Source: WJMD01 sp964596015 (GTDB lineage: Bacteria > Joyebacterota > Joyebacteria > Joyebacterales > Joyebacteraceae). Taken from it: DNA of 64,000 nt. The notes beneath the pieces are model-generated. The model was not told the DNA's origin. It saw only the letters and a list, made by a program, of their open reading frames with translations, and made no database searches. Positions 23,569-31,712 of this stretch are shown here, piece after piece (the first letter of the stretch is position 1; every line of letters begins with the position of its first letter). The translations under genes were made by a program, and so were the position numbers. The DNA is taken from NCBI GenBank assembly GCA_964596015.1, contig CAZQSB010000008.1:24102-88101 (forward strand). The letters run 5' to 3'.

Positions 23569-25284
23569 GTGAAGAACCTCGAGATAGCCGGCATCTTCGA
23601 ACAGATGGCGGACGTCATGGAGATCAAGGGCGGCGAGCCCTTTCGCGCGAGCGCGTACCGGCGCGCCGCTCGCGTCCTGACGGACCTTCCCGAGGACGTC
23701 GCCGACGTCGCGCGCGAAGGGAGACTCACGGAGCTCGCCGGCGTCGGCAAGGGTACGGCTCAGAAGATCGAAGAGTACCTCGAGACCGGCGCGGTCTCCG
23801 CGTTCGCGGAGGAGATGGAGAGCGTGCCGGAGGGCCTTCTGGAGCTTCTGGCCGTTCCCGGCCTCGGTCCGAAGACGATCGGGCTCCTGTGGAAGGAACT
23901 CGGCGTCCGCTCTCTCAAGGACCTCCGGCGCGAGCTTCGTCGGGACGCGATCCAGGAGCTCCCCGGACTGGGACAGAAGAAGGTCGAGAACATCGAGGCC
24001 GGGGTGAGGGCCTATCTCTCGCGTTCCGGGCGTTCGACGCTCGGCTCGATGCTCCCGTCGGCAGAATCGATGCTCGCCGACCTCCGGGAATCCGGCGCCG
24101 TGCTCTCAGCGGACCTCGCCGGGTCCGTCCGTCGAGGACGCGAGACCATCGGCGACATCGACATCCTCGCCGCCAGCAACCGGCCGCGCGAGGTGATCGA
24201 CGCCTTCACCGGCCTCTCCGCCGTGGAGGAAGTGCTCGCGGCGGGCGGCACGAAGGCCAGCGTGCGCATCGGCGGAGCGGTCCAGGTCGATCTCCGCGTC
24301 GTCGAGCCGTCGTCGTACGGCGCCGCCCTTCTCTACTTCACGGGCTCGAAGGACCACAACGTCCATCTCCGGGGGCTCGCCCAGGAGCGGGGCGCGAAGC
24401 TGAACGAGTACGGTCTCACAAAGGGCGAAAGGACGCTGGCCGCGAGGACGGAAGAGGCGGTGTACCACAAGCTGGGGCTTGAGTTCATCCCGCCCGAGCT
24501 CAGAGAGGACCGCGGCGAGATCGAGGCGGCGGCCGAGGACGAGCTTCCGGAGCTCATCGAGCTCACGGACATCCGCGGCGACCTTCACGTTCACTCCGAC
24601 TGGAGCGACGGCCTGGCGAGCATCGAGGAGATGGCGCGGGCGGCCAAGGCGCGCGGCTACTCGTACGTCGCCGTCACCGACCACAGTCGCTCGCTCGGCA
24701 TAGCGCACGGTCTCTCGGTCGAGCGGCTCGCGGAGCAGCGCGAGGAGATCGAGAACGTCAACCTGCGTCTGAAGGGCATCCGCGTCCTCGCCGGGACGGA
24801 GGTCGACATCCTGTCCGACGGGTCGATCGACTTTCCGGATGACGAGCTGGAGAAGCTCGACATCGTCGTCGCATCCGTCCACAGCGGCTTCAACCAGTCC
24901 GAGGACAGGATCACCGGCAGGATCGTCTCGGCCATCGAGAACCCGCACGTCGACATCATCGCGCACCCCACCGGTCGCCTGCTCGAGACGAGGCAGGCCT
25001 ACGCCGTGGACCTCGACAGGGTCTTCGAGGCCGCGGCGGACGCCGGCACCGCGCTCGAGATCAACGCTCATCATCAGCGACTCGATCTGAACGACGTCGC
25101 CGCCAGGCGCGCCGTGCAGCTCGGCGCGACGCTCGTCATCAACACCGATTCTCACCACGCAGACCAGCTGTGGTCGATGGAACTGGGTGTCGTGACCGCT
25201 CGCAGGGGGTGGGTCGAGGCGACAAGCGTTCTGAACACACTGACGACCTCGAAGCTCCTGAGGCGTCTCTCGGCGGGACGCTGA
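23569..25284 (+). CDS. polX: Family X DNA polymerase PolX with PHP domain
   Basis: 571 residues from the GTG at 23569. The order is helix-hairpin-helix regions (ELAGVGKGTAQKIEEYL, LLAVPGLGPKTIGLLWKELGV), a nucleotidyltransferase palm with the metal Asp pair in GSVRRGRETIGDIDILAAS, and a C-terminal PHP phosphoesterase with complete metal motifs (DLHVHSDWSDG, VTDHSRS, GTEVDIL, VHSGF, AHPTGR, NTDSHH). Bacterial PolX fills short gaps and has 3'-5' exonuclease and AP-site activities, and so serves in base excision repair. It is 9 nt after rtcB and probably co-transcribed. Confidence 0.96.
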   Translation: MKNLEIAGIFEQMADVMEIKGGEPFRASAYRRAARVLTDLPEDVADVAREGRLTELAGVGKGTAQKIEEYLETGAVSAFAEEMESVPEGLLELLAVPGLGPKTIGLLWKELGVRSLKDLRRELRRDAIQELPGLGQKKVENIEAGVRAYLSRSGRSTLGSMLPSAESMLADLRESGAVLSADLAGSVRRGRETIGDIDILAASNRPREVIDAFTGLSAVEEVLAAGGTKASVRIGGAVQVDLRVVEPSSYGAALLYFTGSKDHNVHLRGLAQERGAKLNEYGLTKGERTLAARTEEAVYHKLGLEFIPPELREDRGEIEAAAEDELPELIELTDIRGDLHVHSDWSDGLASIEEMARAAKARGYSYVAVTDHSRSLGIAHGLSVERLAEQREEIENVNLRLKGIRVLAGTEVDILSDGSIDFPDDELEKLDIVVASVHSGFNQSEDRITGRIVSAIENPHVDIIAHPTGRLLETRQAYAVDLDRVFEAAADAGTALEINAHHQRLDLNDVAARRAVQLGATLVINTDSHHADQLWSMELGVVTARRGWVEATSVLNTLTTSKLLRRLSAGR

Positions 25285-25450
25285 CGTCTCTGAGGGCGCC
25301 CTGACCCCGCCGCGGACGTCGCTGCGTGCCGCCGGGCCTTGCCACTTCGTTCCCGCCAGAATCCGCATCGGCGCGGGCTTTCAGGATGAACCACCTCGTG
25401 GCATGAATCTGGCAGATTGAATCATCGGTGAGGCGCTGCAATGTGTGCAC

Positions 25451-25479
25451 TTGACGCGTTCTGGCGATTGTGATAGCAT
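25451..25479 (+). promoter_or_regulatory. Sigma-70 promoter of the 25.5-kb secreted protein gene
   Basis: TTGACG (25451-25456), 17 nt, TAGCAT (25474-25479), in a locally AT-richer stretch. The start point would be about 25486, giving a 60-nt leader. Confidence 0.6.
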
Positions 25480-25546
25480 ATCGGTATAAAGGGATAGTAC
25501 AATCATCGGACACTGGTGCGGCAGAACCCGGAAGGGAAGGTGTGAC

Positions 25547-26176
25547 GTGCGGACTCTGAAAGCGCTCATCATAGGAATCACGGCCATCTTGCTTGGCGCG
25601 TCTCTGGCTGCTCCTCTTCACGCGGCCTCCGCGTGCGGGGCGACCGGAGTGGCCGTGGAGAACGACGACGGGACGTTCACCTACACGATCACGCTCGATT
25701 GGGACTTCGCAGGTGTGGTGGTGCCGCAGCGGATCGTGCTGAAGCTCGAGCAGCTCGTCGAATGTCAGTACTACAATCCCGACGTCCCCATTCAGGCGAG
25801 TTACATCCAGCCCGGTTACGGCACGTCGATGGCCGCCGAGGGATGCCTCGATGTCTCCGGCGCTCCGTGCGGTGAGATCCAGTGGGTCGGCAGGATCGCG
25901 ATGGAAGACCCCGACTGCTGGGTGCCGATGATCCACATCGCGTGGATCAACGACGGGGAGACGCGCGATTGCGAGGCCATCACGGCCGACACCGGCGTCT
26001 TCGAGTTCGACTCTTACGGCGCGCCGCTGCCTCCGTACGACTACTACGGGGTCATCGTCATGCGCGCGGGTGACTACTGCATCGAGTGCGACTACACCGG
26101 TCCGCTGCCCGACTGCAACATGTGGTCGCCGGTCGAGTCGAACAGCTGGGGGACCATCAAGTCGCTGTATCGCTGA
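25547..26176 (+). CDS. Secreted Cys-containing protein with C-terminal SWGTIKSLYR
   Basis: 209 residues from the GTG at 25547 (GGAAGGTGTGAC upstream). A signal peptide (ALIIGITAILLGASLAAPLHAAS) is followed by a beta-rich domain with eight Cys (for example CQYYNPD, GCLDVSGAPCGEIQW, YCIECDY), likely disulfide-bonded outside the cytoplasm. I recognise no family. The last ten residues, SWGTIKSLYR, match the ends of two unrelated-looking lipoproteins encoded at 30.3 and 31.1 kb on the other strand. It stands alone with its own promoter and terminator. The last 12 bp of the gene are repeated just after the stop. Confidence 0.75.
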   Translation: MRTLKALIIGITAILLGASLAAPLHAASACGATGVAVENDDGTFTYTITLDWDFAGVVVPQRIVLKLEQLVECQYYNPDVPIQASYIQPGYGTSMAAEGCLDVSGAPCGEIQWVGRIAMEDPDCWVPMIHIAWINDGETRDCEAITADTGVFEFDSYGAPLPPYDYYGVIVMRAGDYCIECDYTGPLPDCNMWSPVESNSWGTIKSLYR

Positions 26177-26195
26177 TCCGTGTATCGCTGATTCG
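26166..26195 (+). repeat. 15-bp tandem duplication over a gene 3' end
   Basis: TGTATCGCTGATCCG (26166-26180, includes the stop) is followed by TGTATCGCTGATTCG (26181-26195), 14 of 15 bases identical. Confidence 0.8.
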
Positions 26196-26219
26196 ACAGA
26201 CGGCATCAGGAAGTGAATC

Positions 26220-26255
26220 GGGGGTGCTCCCGCAAAGGTGAGCACCCCCTTTCTC
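26220..26255 (+). terminator. Rho-independent terminator
   Basis: A 10-bp perfect stem GGGGGTGCTC (26220-26229) with GAGCACCCCC (26240-26249), then TTTCTC. It sits between convergent genes. Confidence 0.85.
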
Positions 26256-26274
26256 GTACTCGCTGACGTCCCGG

Positions 26275-27162
26275 CTACATCGACCTCAGGATCTCGATGC
26301 GTTTCTCGGGCGGGGGATGGGTCGAGAACATGTTGTTGAGCGCGTTCCTGTGCTCGCGCAGCGGGTTCACGATGTAGAGGTGTGCGGTCGCCTTGTTCGC
26401 CGCCTCGAGCGGCTTCGGGTCGAGAGCGATCCTCTCGAGAGCGCTGGCGAGTCCCTCCGGATAGCGGGTCAGACGGGCTCCGTTGGCGTCGGCCAGATAC
26501 TCGCGGCGTCTCGACAGCGCGAGACGCATGAGCTGGGCGATGAGAGGCGAGAGGATCGCAAGCACGACCGCGACCAGCATGATGATGGCCCCGGCCTGAC
26601 CGCCTCCCGAGCTTCTCCTTCTGCGACCCCCGAAGATGAAGCTCCTGAGCATCCAGTCGCTGACGAGCGCGACGACGCCGACAAGAACCGCCGTCAGCGT
26701 CATGAGAAGCGTGTCGTAGTCGGCGATGTGCGACATCTCGTGCGCGATCACGCCCTCGAGCTCGACACGATTGAGCTTCTTGAGAAGACCGGTGGTCACC
26801 GCGATGACGCCGTGCTCCGGGTCCCTGCCGGTGGCGAACGCGTTGGGGGCTTCGTCATCGATGACGTAGACCCGCGGCATCGGAAGCCCCGCGGCGATGG
26901 CCAGACCCTCGACCGTGTTGTAGAGGTACGGGAACTCCGACTTCTCGGCCGGTCTGGCGCGGCTGATGGCCAGCACGATCCTGTCGCTGTGGTAGTAGCT
27001 GCCCCAGGCGGCGACGCCCGCGATGACGGCGGCAGCCACCGTTCCCCAGTGGCCCCACACCGTCGTGCGGCCGAAGATCCAGCCGAGGAACACCACGAAC
27101 GCGACGAAGACCGCCACGATGATGCCCGACCGCATCTTGTTGCTCGATATCTGTTCCCACAT
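26275..27162 (-). CDS. htpX: HtpX-like zinc metalloprotease
   Basis: 295 residues of peptidase family M48B. N-terminal helices (GIIVAVFVAFVVFLGWIFG and WGTVAAAVIAGVAAWGSYY) are followed by the zinc motif HEMSH (in GVIAHEMSHIAD), two further helices (LLMTLTAVLVGVVALVSDW and IIMLVAVVLAILSPLIAQLM) and the downstream ligand region SRRREYLADANGA, which supplies the third ligand Glu. HtpX cleaves misfolded membrane proteins with its active site on the cytoplasmic side. It lies downstream of lemA and a tiny membrane protein; lemA-htpX is a recurrent pairing. Confidence 0.95.
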   Translation of the reverse strand: MWEQISSNKMRSGIIVAVFVAFVVFLGWIFGRTTVWGHWGTVAAAVIAGVAAWGSYYHSDRIVLAISRARPAEKSEFPYLYNTVEGLAIAAGLPMPRVYVIDDEAPNAFATGRDPEHGVIAVTTGLLKKLNRVELEGVIAHEMSHIADYDTLLMTLTAVLVGVVALVSDWMLRSFIFGGRRRRSSGGGQAGAIIMLVAVVLAILSPLIAQLMRLALSRRREYLADANGARLTRYPEGLASALERIALDPKPLEAANKATAHLYIVNPLREHRNALNNMFSTHPPPEKRIEILRSM

Positions 27163-27199
27163 CGCGCGGCACCCGGGAAGAACGTGCGGTTGGAAGAGA

Positions 27200-27361
27200 C
27201 TATCTGATCAGCGTCGTGATACCCGCGAGGATCAGAAGAACCGCAGGTATGACGAGGTTGGGCGGTTCACCTTCCTCGGCGAGTCGCTTTCGTCCCCAGA
27301 ACAGTGCGAGTCCCGCAAGGAAGTAGATGATCGCGAGGACGATCCTCACTGCGAGCAGCAT
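27200..27361 (-). CDS. Small two-helix membrane protein between lemA and htpX
   Basis: A 53-residue protein. Its ATG has GGAGGTGATC directly upstream, an excellent ribosome binding site. The sequence is two hydrophobic helices (LLAVRIVLAIIYFLAGLALF and NLVIPAVLLILAGITTLI) joined by a short charged loop (WGRKRLAEEGEPP), ending in Arg. It lies in the same direction as lemA (89 nt upstream) and htpX (37 nt downstream), so it is probably part of that operon. No family is recognised. Its size and location suggest a partner or modulator of HtpX or LemA. Confidence 0.72.
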   Translation of the reverse strand: MLLAVRIVLAIIYFLAGLALFWGRKRLAEEGEPPNLVIPAVLLILAGITTLIR

Positions 27362-27450
27362 GATCACCTCCGTGTCTGACGTCCGTTCGTGACAGGCCGC
27401 GGCCCGAACGGCGCCGGCGCGTCCGGGCCGACGTCAGCGAGGTCCTTGTC

Positions 27451-27999
27451 CTACGTGGAGAAGTCGACGCTCACCGGTCCGCGCTCGCCCTCCTCGACCG
27501 CGAAGTACTCACGCTCTGCGAATCCGAACATGTTGGCGACGATGTTGGAGGGGAACTTCTCCCGCATGTTGTCGTACATCAGCACCGAGTCGTTGTAGAA
27601 CTGCCGTGCGTAGGCGATCTTGCTCTCCGTGCCGGACAGCTCCTCCTGGAGCATCATGAAGTTCTGGTTCGCCTTGAGCTCCGGGTAGTTCTCTGCGACG
27701 GCGAAGAGCGACTTCAGCGCACCGGTCAGCATGTTGTTGGCCTCGGCCTGGTCGCGCACGCCCTCGGCTTTCATGAGGGCGGAGCGGGCCTCGGTCACGC
27801 GCTGGAAGACCTCCTTCTCGTGCGCCGCGTATCCCTTGACCGTCTCGACCAGATTGGGGATGAGGTCGGCGCGACGCTTGAGCTGCACATCGATCTGCGA
27901 CCAGGCGTTCTCGATGCGGTTCCTGAGGACGATGAGGCGGTTGTAGGTGATGATCAGGAACCCGACGACGATGACGATGATTGCCAGGACTATGAGCAT
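27451..27999 (-). CDS. lemA: LemA family protein
   Basis: 182 residues. An N-terminal membrane anchor (IVLAIIVIVVGFLIITYN) is followed by the LemA helical bundle with its hallmark NRLIVLRNRIENAWSQI-type motif (shortened), DVQLKRRADLIPNLVETVKGY and the C-terminal FAEREYFAVEEGERG. LemA proteins are membrane-attached coiled helical bundles of unclear function, often paired with HtpX or with TPM-domain proteins. It is the first gene of the minus-strand lemA, small protein, htpX series. Confidence 0.94.
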   Translation of the reverse strand: MLIVLAIIVIVVGFLIITYNRLIVLRNRIENAWSQIDVQLKRRADLIPNLVETVKGYAAHEKEVFQRVTEARSALMKAEGVRDQAEANNMLTGALKSLFAVAENYPELKANQNFMMLQEELSGTESKIAYARQFYNDSVLMYDNMREKFPSNIVANMFGFAEREYFAVEEGERGPVSVDFST

Positions 28000-28215
28000 A
28001 GTGACATCTCCCTTCGAGTCCGGCTCGGCCGGCCCCTTTCTCTTCTCCGCCGACGACCACGTCAGATCGGCCCCACCGCGCCGGAGCTTGAGCTTCTATA
28101 TCATGTCGCTCCCGGCTTTTCCAGTCAATGGTCTCGTGTCGGCTTGACCGCCGTTCCCGGTGGGTATACCATCCTCAGGCTCTTTCTTCTCACGTCGCTG
28201 CGAAAGGGAGGCGCC

Positions 28216-28620
28216 GTGCCGGTCACGTTCAGCGTGAGGACCCCCGGGAAGACGTCGTTCGTCAACATCACGTCCGAAGTGCGGAAGGCCCTCGGTGAGC
28301 TCGGCGTGAACGACGGCGCCGTGCTGGTCTACGTGCCTCATACGACCGCCGCCGTGACGATCAACGAGAGCGCCGACCCGGCCGTCGCCACGGACATCGA
28401 CGCGACACTCTCCCGGCTCGTTCCTCGCGACGGACACTACCGCCATGCCGAGGGGAACTCCGACGGCCATGTCAAGTCGAGTCTGGTCGGTTGCTCGGAG
28501 ACGCTCCTGGTCGAGAATGGGGAACTTGTGCTGGGAACCTGGCAGGGCGTGTTCCTCTGTGAGTTCGACGGACCCAGAACGAGGAAGGTCCACGTGGGCG
28601 TCCTCCGGGACGCGGGATAG
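28216..28620 (+). CDS. YjbQ/UPF0047 family protein
   Basis: 134 residues from the GTG at 28216 (AGGGAGG at 28205-28211). Family motifs are VYVPHTTAAVTINESADP with the conserved His, HAEGNSDGHVKSSLVG with a further conserved His, and GTWQGVFLCEFDGPR. YjbQ proteins have weak thiamine-phosphate synthase activity; the true role is uncertain. The fold is a trimeric metal-binding beta structure. The next gene starts 22 nt later and may be co-transcribed. Confidence 0.92.
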   Translation: MPVTFSVRTPGKTSFVNITSEVRKALGELGVNDGAVLVYVPHTTAAVTINESADPAVATDIDATLSRLVPRDGHYRHAEGNSDGHVKSSLVGCSETLLVENGELVLGTWQGVFLCEFDGPRTRKVHVGVLRDAG

Positions 28621-28642
28621 CAACAGGTGCAGGGAGGAAGTC

Positions 28643-29254
28643 ATGCGGAAGTGGATGTCAGCTCTCGTACTCGTCTGCCTCGTCGTCGCGGCCGGCCCAG
28701 TCTCCGCTGACGAGGTGACCGACGCGATGGCCAGTGCCGAGCAGGCGTACGCGGCGGACGACTACAAGGAGGCGAGCACACAGCTTCAGACCGCGCTCGT
28801 CGAGGTCAACAAGATCATGATCGGACTGATACAGGAAGCTCTGCCGGACGCGCCTTCCGGATGGACCGCCGATGATCCCGAAGGAATGGACACGGGCGCG
28901 TTCGGTCTGGGGTTCTTCTCGAACCTCATGGTCTCGAGGACCTACTACCCGCCGAACGACTCGTCCATCGACGTGTCCGTCGCCGCGAACTCGCCCATGA
29001 TCGGAGCGCTCCAGGCGTTCCTCTCGAACCCGATGCTCGCTTCGATGTCGGGCCAGGAGATGGAGAAGACGGAGATCTGCGGCAACGACGCCATCGAGGA
29101 GTTCAGCGAGGAGAACGACCAGGCGTCCATCAACATCCTGGCCGGCCGGTCGACGCTCATCAGCATCGAGGGTGACGGGTTCGCGGACGAGGAGCACGTG
29201 CGGACCCTCGCCGGGATGATCGACTGCGGCACGATCGTGGAGCTGGTGGAGTAG
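28643..29254 (+). CDS. Hypothetical secreted protein
   Basis: 203 residues from the ATG at 28643, with AGGGAGGAAG at 28631-28640. It has a clear signal peptide (MSALVLVCLVVAAGPVSA) and a helical, Ala/Asp-rich N-terminal part (ADEVTDAMASAEQAYAADDY) that looks like a single TPR-type hairpin. This is followed by a domain with two Cys (EICGNDAIEEF and MIDCGTIVELVE) and a SINILAGRSTLISIEG strand pair. I do not recognise the family. It lies right after yjbQ and ends at a terminator. Confidence 0.72.
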   Translation: MRKWMSALVLVCLVVAAGPVSADEVTDAMASAEQAYAADDYKEASTQLQTALVEVNKIMIGLIQEALPDAPSGWTADDPEGMDTGAFGLGFFSNLMVSRTYYPPNDSSIDVSVAANSPMIGALQAFLSNPMLASMSGQEMEKTEICGNDAIEEFSEENDQASINILAGRSTLISIEGDGFADEEHVRTLAGMIDCGTIVELVE

Positions 29255-29310
29255 GGAACTCGAGGACGTCGAAGAGCCTCTTGGGGTCTTCGAAGTGCCT
29301 TCGCACAGGT

Positions 29311-30258
29311 TCAGCGCGTCTCCCGACGGTCTCGGGAGGCGCGCTGTTTCGTGTGGCGCCAGATGAGCCAGGCGGCCCAGATGCCGACCGCGAACGTCGT
29401 GAGAAGCCCCGCCTCCGGTCCGTAGCTGCCGCCCGTCAGGCGGGACTCCGTCTCAAGCTCGGTGATCTCGAGCATGCCGTGGATCGGCAGGCCGCTGACC
29501 GGAAGCGAATAGACGTATCCCAGAAGGAAGTTCCACGCGAAGTGGAACCCGATGGGCATCCAGAGCGATCTCGTTCTCAGGTAGATGGCCGCCAGCAGCG
29601 CGCCGATGAGCGCGGTGTTGATGAGCCCGGTCGGGTCGGCGCCCGGGTTCGCGAAGTGCAGGACGGCGAAGAGGAGGCTCGACACGATGACGGCGGCGAC
29701 CTTGCTGCCTCGCTCCTCCAGGGCCTGCAGGACGTAGCCGCGGAACATGAGCTCCTCGTACACGCCGACCGACAGAAAGGCGATGAGGGCGCCGATGAAG
29801 TAGGCCGCTACGGGCGTCCCGGGCGGGGCGGGTCTCGCGAATCCCTCCACGCGGATGGTCCCCGTCGCCCACGAGAAGACGAAGATCACCGTGAGAATGA
29901 CGAAGGCGAGGGCGCAGCCGCGGGCGAAGTCGGCGCCGGCGCCGGGTCTCAGAGACACGCCGAGGTCGGTGAGGGGGCGCCTGTCGAAGACCCGAAGGAA
30001 GAGCCAGGTGTAGAGGATGCTGTAGAGGCCGGTCGCGATGGCGATGGGCAGGAGCCACGGCGCGATCATCTCGAGGATCTGGTCCATCGACATCGTCGGC
30101 GACGCCACCCCGATGTCCGGCTCCGGGATGAGACCGGCGCCCATGAGAATGCCCGCTCCGATGGCGACGGCGACGGAAAGCGCGATCGCCAGGGCGAAGT
30201 AACCCAGGATGAACAGGATGATCCGGATGTAGGGGTTCAGCGAGGAGCGTGAGCGCAC
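29311..30258 (-). CDS. CPBP family intramembrane glutamic endopeptidase
   Basis: 315 residues with about eight hydrophobic helices. The catalytic motifs of the CPBP/ABI (Rce1-like) family are complete: EELMFRG (EExxxR), a His in FAVLHFANP, and HFAWNF. Rce1-like proteases cleave substrates in the membrane; in bacteria some act in bacteriocin maturation or immunity. The start is GTG at 30258 with GGAGG upstream on the minus strand. It follows two lipoprotein genes on the same strand, with 12 nt between it and the nearer one. Confidence 0.92.
   Translation of the reverse strand: MRSRSSLNPYIRIILFILGYFALAIALSVAVAIGAGILMGAGLIPEPDIGVASPTMSMDQILEMIAPWLLPIAIATGLYSILYTWLFLRVFDRRPLTDLGVSLRPGAGADFARGCALAFVILTVIFVFSWATGTIRVEGFARPAPPGTPVAAYFIGALIAFLSVGVYEELMFRGYVLQALEERGSKVAAVIVSSLLFAVLHFANPGADPTGLINTALIGALLAAIYLRTRSLWMPIGFHFAWNFLLGYVYSLPVSGLPIHGMLEITELETESRLTGGSYGPEAGLLTTFAVGIWAAWLIWRHTKQRASRDRRETR
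29312..29346 (+). terminator. Terminator of the 28.6-kb gene inside the convergent gene's end
   Basis: CAGCGCG-T-CTCCCGA pairs with TCGGGAG-G-CGCGCTG, followed by TTTCG. The hairpin overlaps the last codons of the opposing CPBP gene. Confidence 0.65.
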
Positions 30259-30270
30259 GGTCGGCCTCCG

Positions 30271-30900
30271 TCAGTCTTCAGCGCGGAAGATGTTCTTCAG
30301 ACTGCCCCACGAGATCGACTCGCGACCCGCGAGCGGCGCGAACGGGTCGAGGTCCTCCCACTGGTTGATCTCCCAGAGTGTGTCTCCGGTCGCCGCCAGG
30401 GCGAGAGGGTCGATCTGGAACACGAAGCGCGCCCCGACGGTCGTCGTGTAGAGGGCGGGCTCGTCGCCGTCGACGCGCACCATGAGCTCCACGTTCTCGT
30501 CGTACTGCCAGCCGACCGGGTCGCCCGGCTGGGGTCCGGGGATCACCTCGGGGGGTCCGAAGGTCGCCAGCGAGAGCGAGATGCTGTCGACCCCCGCGGC
30601 CGCTCCGAACATGGTCTGATGGATCTGCCGCTCGGTGGCGCGGTTCCACGAGTTCGGCAGGTCGGGATTCCCGATGCACTCGTCCTCGTTGAGGAAGAAC
30701 ACGAAGCCCTCGGCGAGGCAGTCGAGATAGGCATCGGCGTCCTCCGCCTCGTAGGCCATCACGAGTTTCTCGAGCACGCCGTCAGGGGTCGTCCGCTCGG
30801 GATAGCCGTTGTCATCGGGTCCCGTGGACGAGCTGCCGCATCCCGCCGCGAGCGCGAGCGCGGCCGGCAGCAAGAACAGTCCCAACATTCTCCTGTACAT
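30271..30900 (-). CDS. Lipoprotein with SnoaL/NTF2-like domain (paralogue A)
   Basis: 209 residues starting at 30900 (GGGAGG just upstream on the minus strand). It has a lipoprotein signal LALAAGC, a Ser/Gly-rich linker (SSSTGPDDN), then a domain beginning TTPDGVLEKLVMAYEAEDADAYLDCLAEGF that resembles an NTF2/SnoaL cone. The following gene upstream encodes a clear paralogue with the same YLDCLA, IHxxMFG and F-x-IDP signatures. The end, SWGSLKNIFRAED, is a variant of the SWGxIKxLYR motif. Ligand or partner unknown. Confidence 0.8.
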   Translation of the reverse strand: MYRRMLGLFLLPAALALAAGCGSSSTGPDDNGYPERTTPDGVLEKLVMAYEAEDADAYLDCLAEGFVFFLNEDECIGNPDLPNSWNRATERQIHQTMFGAAAGVDSISLSLATFGPPEVIPGPQPGDPVGWQYDENVELMVRVDGDEPALYTTTVGARFVFQIDPLALAATGDTLWEINQWEDLDPFAPLAGRESISWGSLKNIFRAED

Positions 30901-31036
30901 CGACTCCTCCCATCCTGCGCCTCGGGCGAGGCGACGCCCGCCTCCCGTTGCGCATATGATACACGAAGAAGAGGATGTGCGCACGCGCGGGAGCGCGCGA
31001 GGCCTCAGTGAGCGGTAGACGCCGCGCGACGCAGAA

Positions 31037-31060
31037 GGCCCCGCGCTCGCGCGCGGGGCC
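31037..31060 (-). terminator. Perfect GC hairpin downstream of lipoprotein paralogue B
   Basis: GGCCCCGCGC (31037-31046), TCGC loop, GCGCGGGGCC (31051-31060). On the minus strand it is followed by TTCTGCG. The 13-mer GGCCTCAGTGAGC occurs at both 31001-31013 and 31057-31069. Confidence 0.65.
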
Positions 31061-31088
31061 TCAGTGAGCAGACTCTCCGCAGCCGGTG

Positions 31089-31712
31089 TCAGCGATAGAG
31101 CGCCTTGATGCTGCCCCAGGATGATTCCTCGGACCGTCCCCATTCACCGGAGAGGTCCTCCCACCGGATGATCTCGTAGAGCGTCTCGCCCTCGGGGCCG
31201 GTCTCGTCCGGGTCGATGCGGAAGACGAACTCGATGTCCGCGTCGGCGCGAAGCTGGAGGTTGTTCGGGAACCAGATCCTGAGGTCGGAGTTCAGCCGAT
31301 ACGTCCAGCGGTCGTCCATGGGGTCGTGCTGGTCCGCGCCCTCGTTATGCTCGTACAGCACGGTGATCAGCGTCAGCGTGATCCTCTCGACCTCGAGAGC
31401 GGGGTTCTGCACCTGGTCGTCCCCGAACATTCTCCGATGGATGGTCTCCTCGGTCTGGCGTCCCCAGTACTCGGGGAGCGACGTGTCGCCGTCGAGGTCG
31501 ACCTCGGCGAGGTGGAACGTGAAGTCGTCCGCCAGGCAGTCGAGATACGCCTCGCAGTCCATGTCGGCGTACGCCACCTGGAAGAGGGTGATGACGTTCT
31601 CAGGGGTGTCGCGGAGCGTCTCGGGCTCCTCGTATTCGTCGGGCCCGACCGACGAGTCGCTGCAGCCGCAGACCAGGACCGCGGCGGCCAGAACAGCGCA
31701 CAGTCTTCGCAT
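31089..31712 (-). CDS. Lipoprotein with SnoaL/NTF2-like domain (paralogue B)
   Basis: 207 residues starting at 31712. The signal LAAAVLVCGC gives a lipobox-like VCGC, followed by SDSSVGPDEYEEP. The core (DTPENVITLFQVAYADMDCEAYLDCLADDF) aligns with paralogue A, as do EETIHRRMFG, FVFRIDPDETG and YEIIRWEDL. It ends SWGSIKALYR, nearly the same as the unrelated secreted protein at 25.5 kb. The 188-nt gap to paralogue A contains a perfect hairpin, so the two may be separately transcribed. Function unknown. Confidence 0.8.
   Translation of the reverse strand: MRRLCAVLAAAVLVCGCSDSSVGPDEYEEPETLRDTPENVITLFQVAYADMDCEAYLDCLADDFTFHLAEVDLDGDTSLPEYWGRQTEETIHRRMFGDDQVQNPALEVERITLTLITVLYEHNEGADQHDPMDDRWTYRLNSDLRIWFPNNLQLRADADIEFVFRIDPDETGPEGETLYEIIRWEDLSGEWGRSEESSWGSIKALYR

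Noticed and set aside
28098..28170. Possible promoters for lemA (minus, TTGACT-19-TGATAT) and yjbQ (plus, TTGACC-15-TATACC)
   Set aside because: Spacers of 19 and 15 nt are outside the range seen at the good promoters here, so I did not list them as features.
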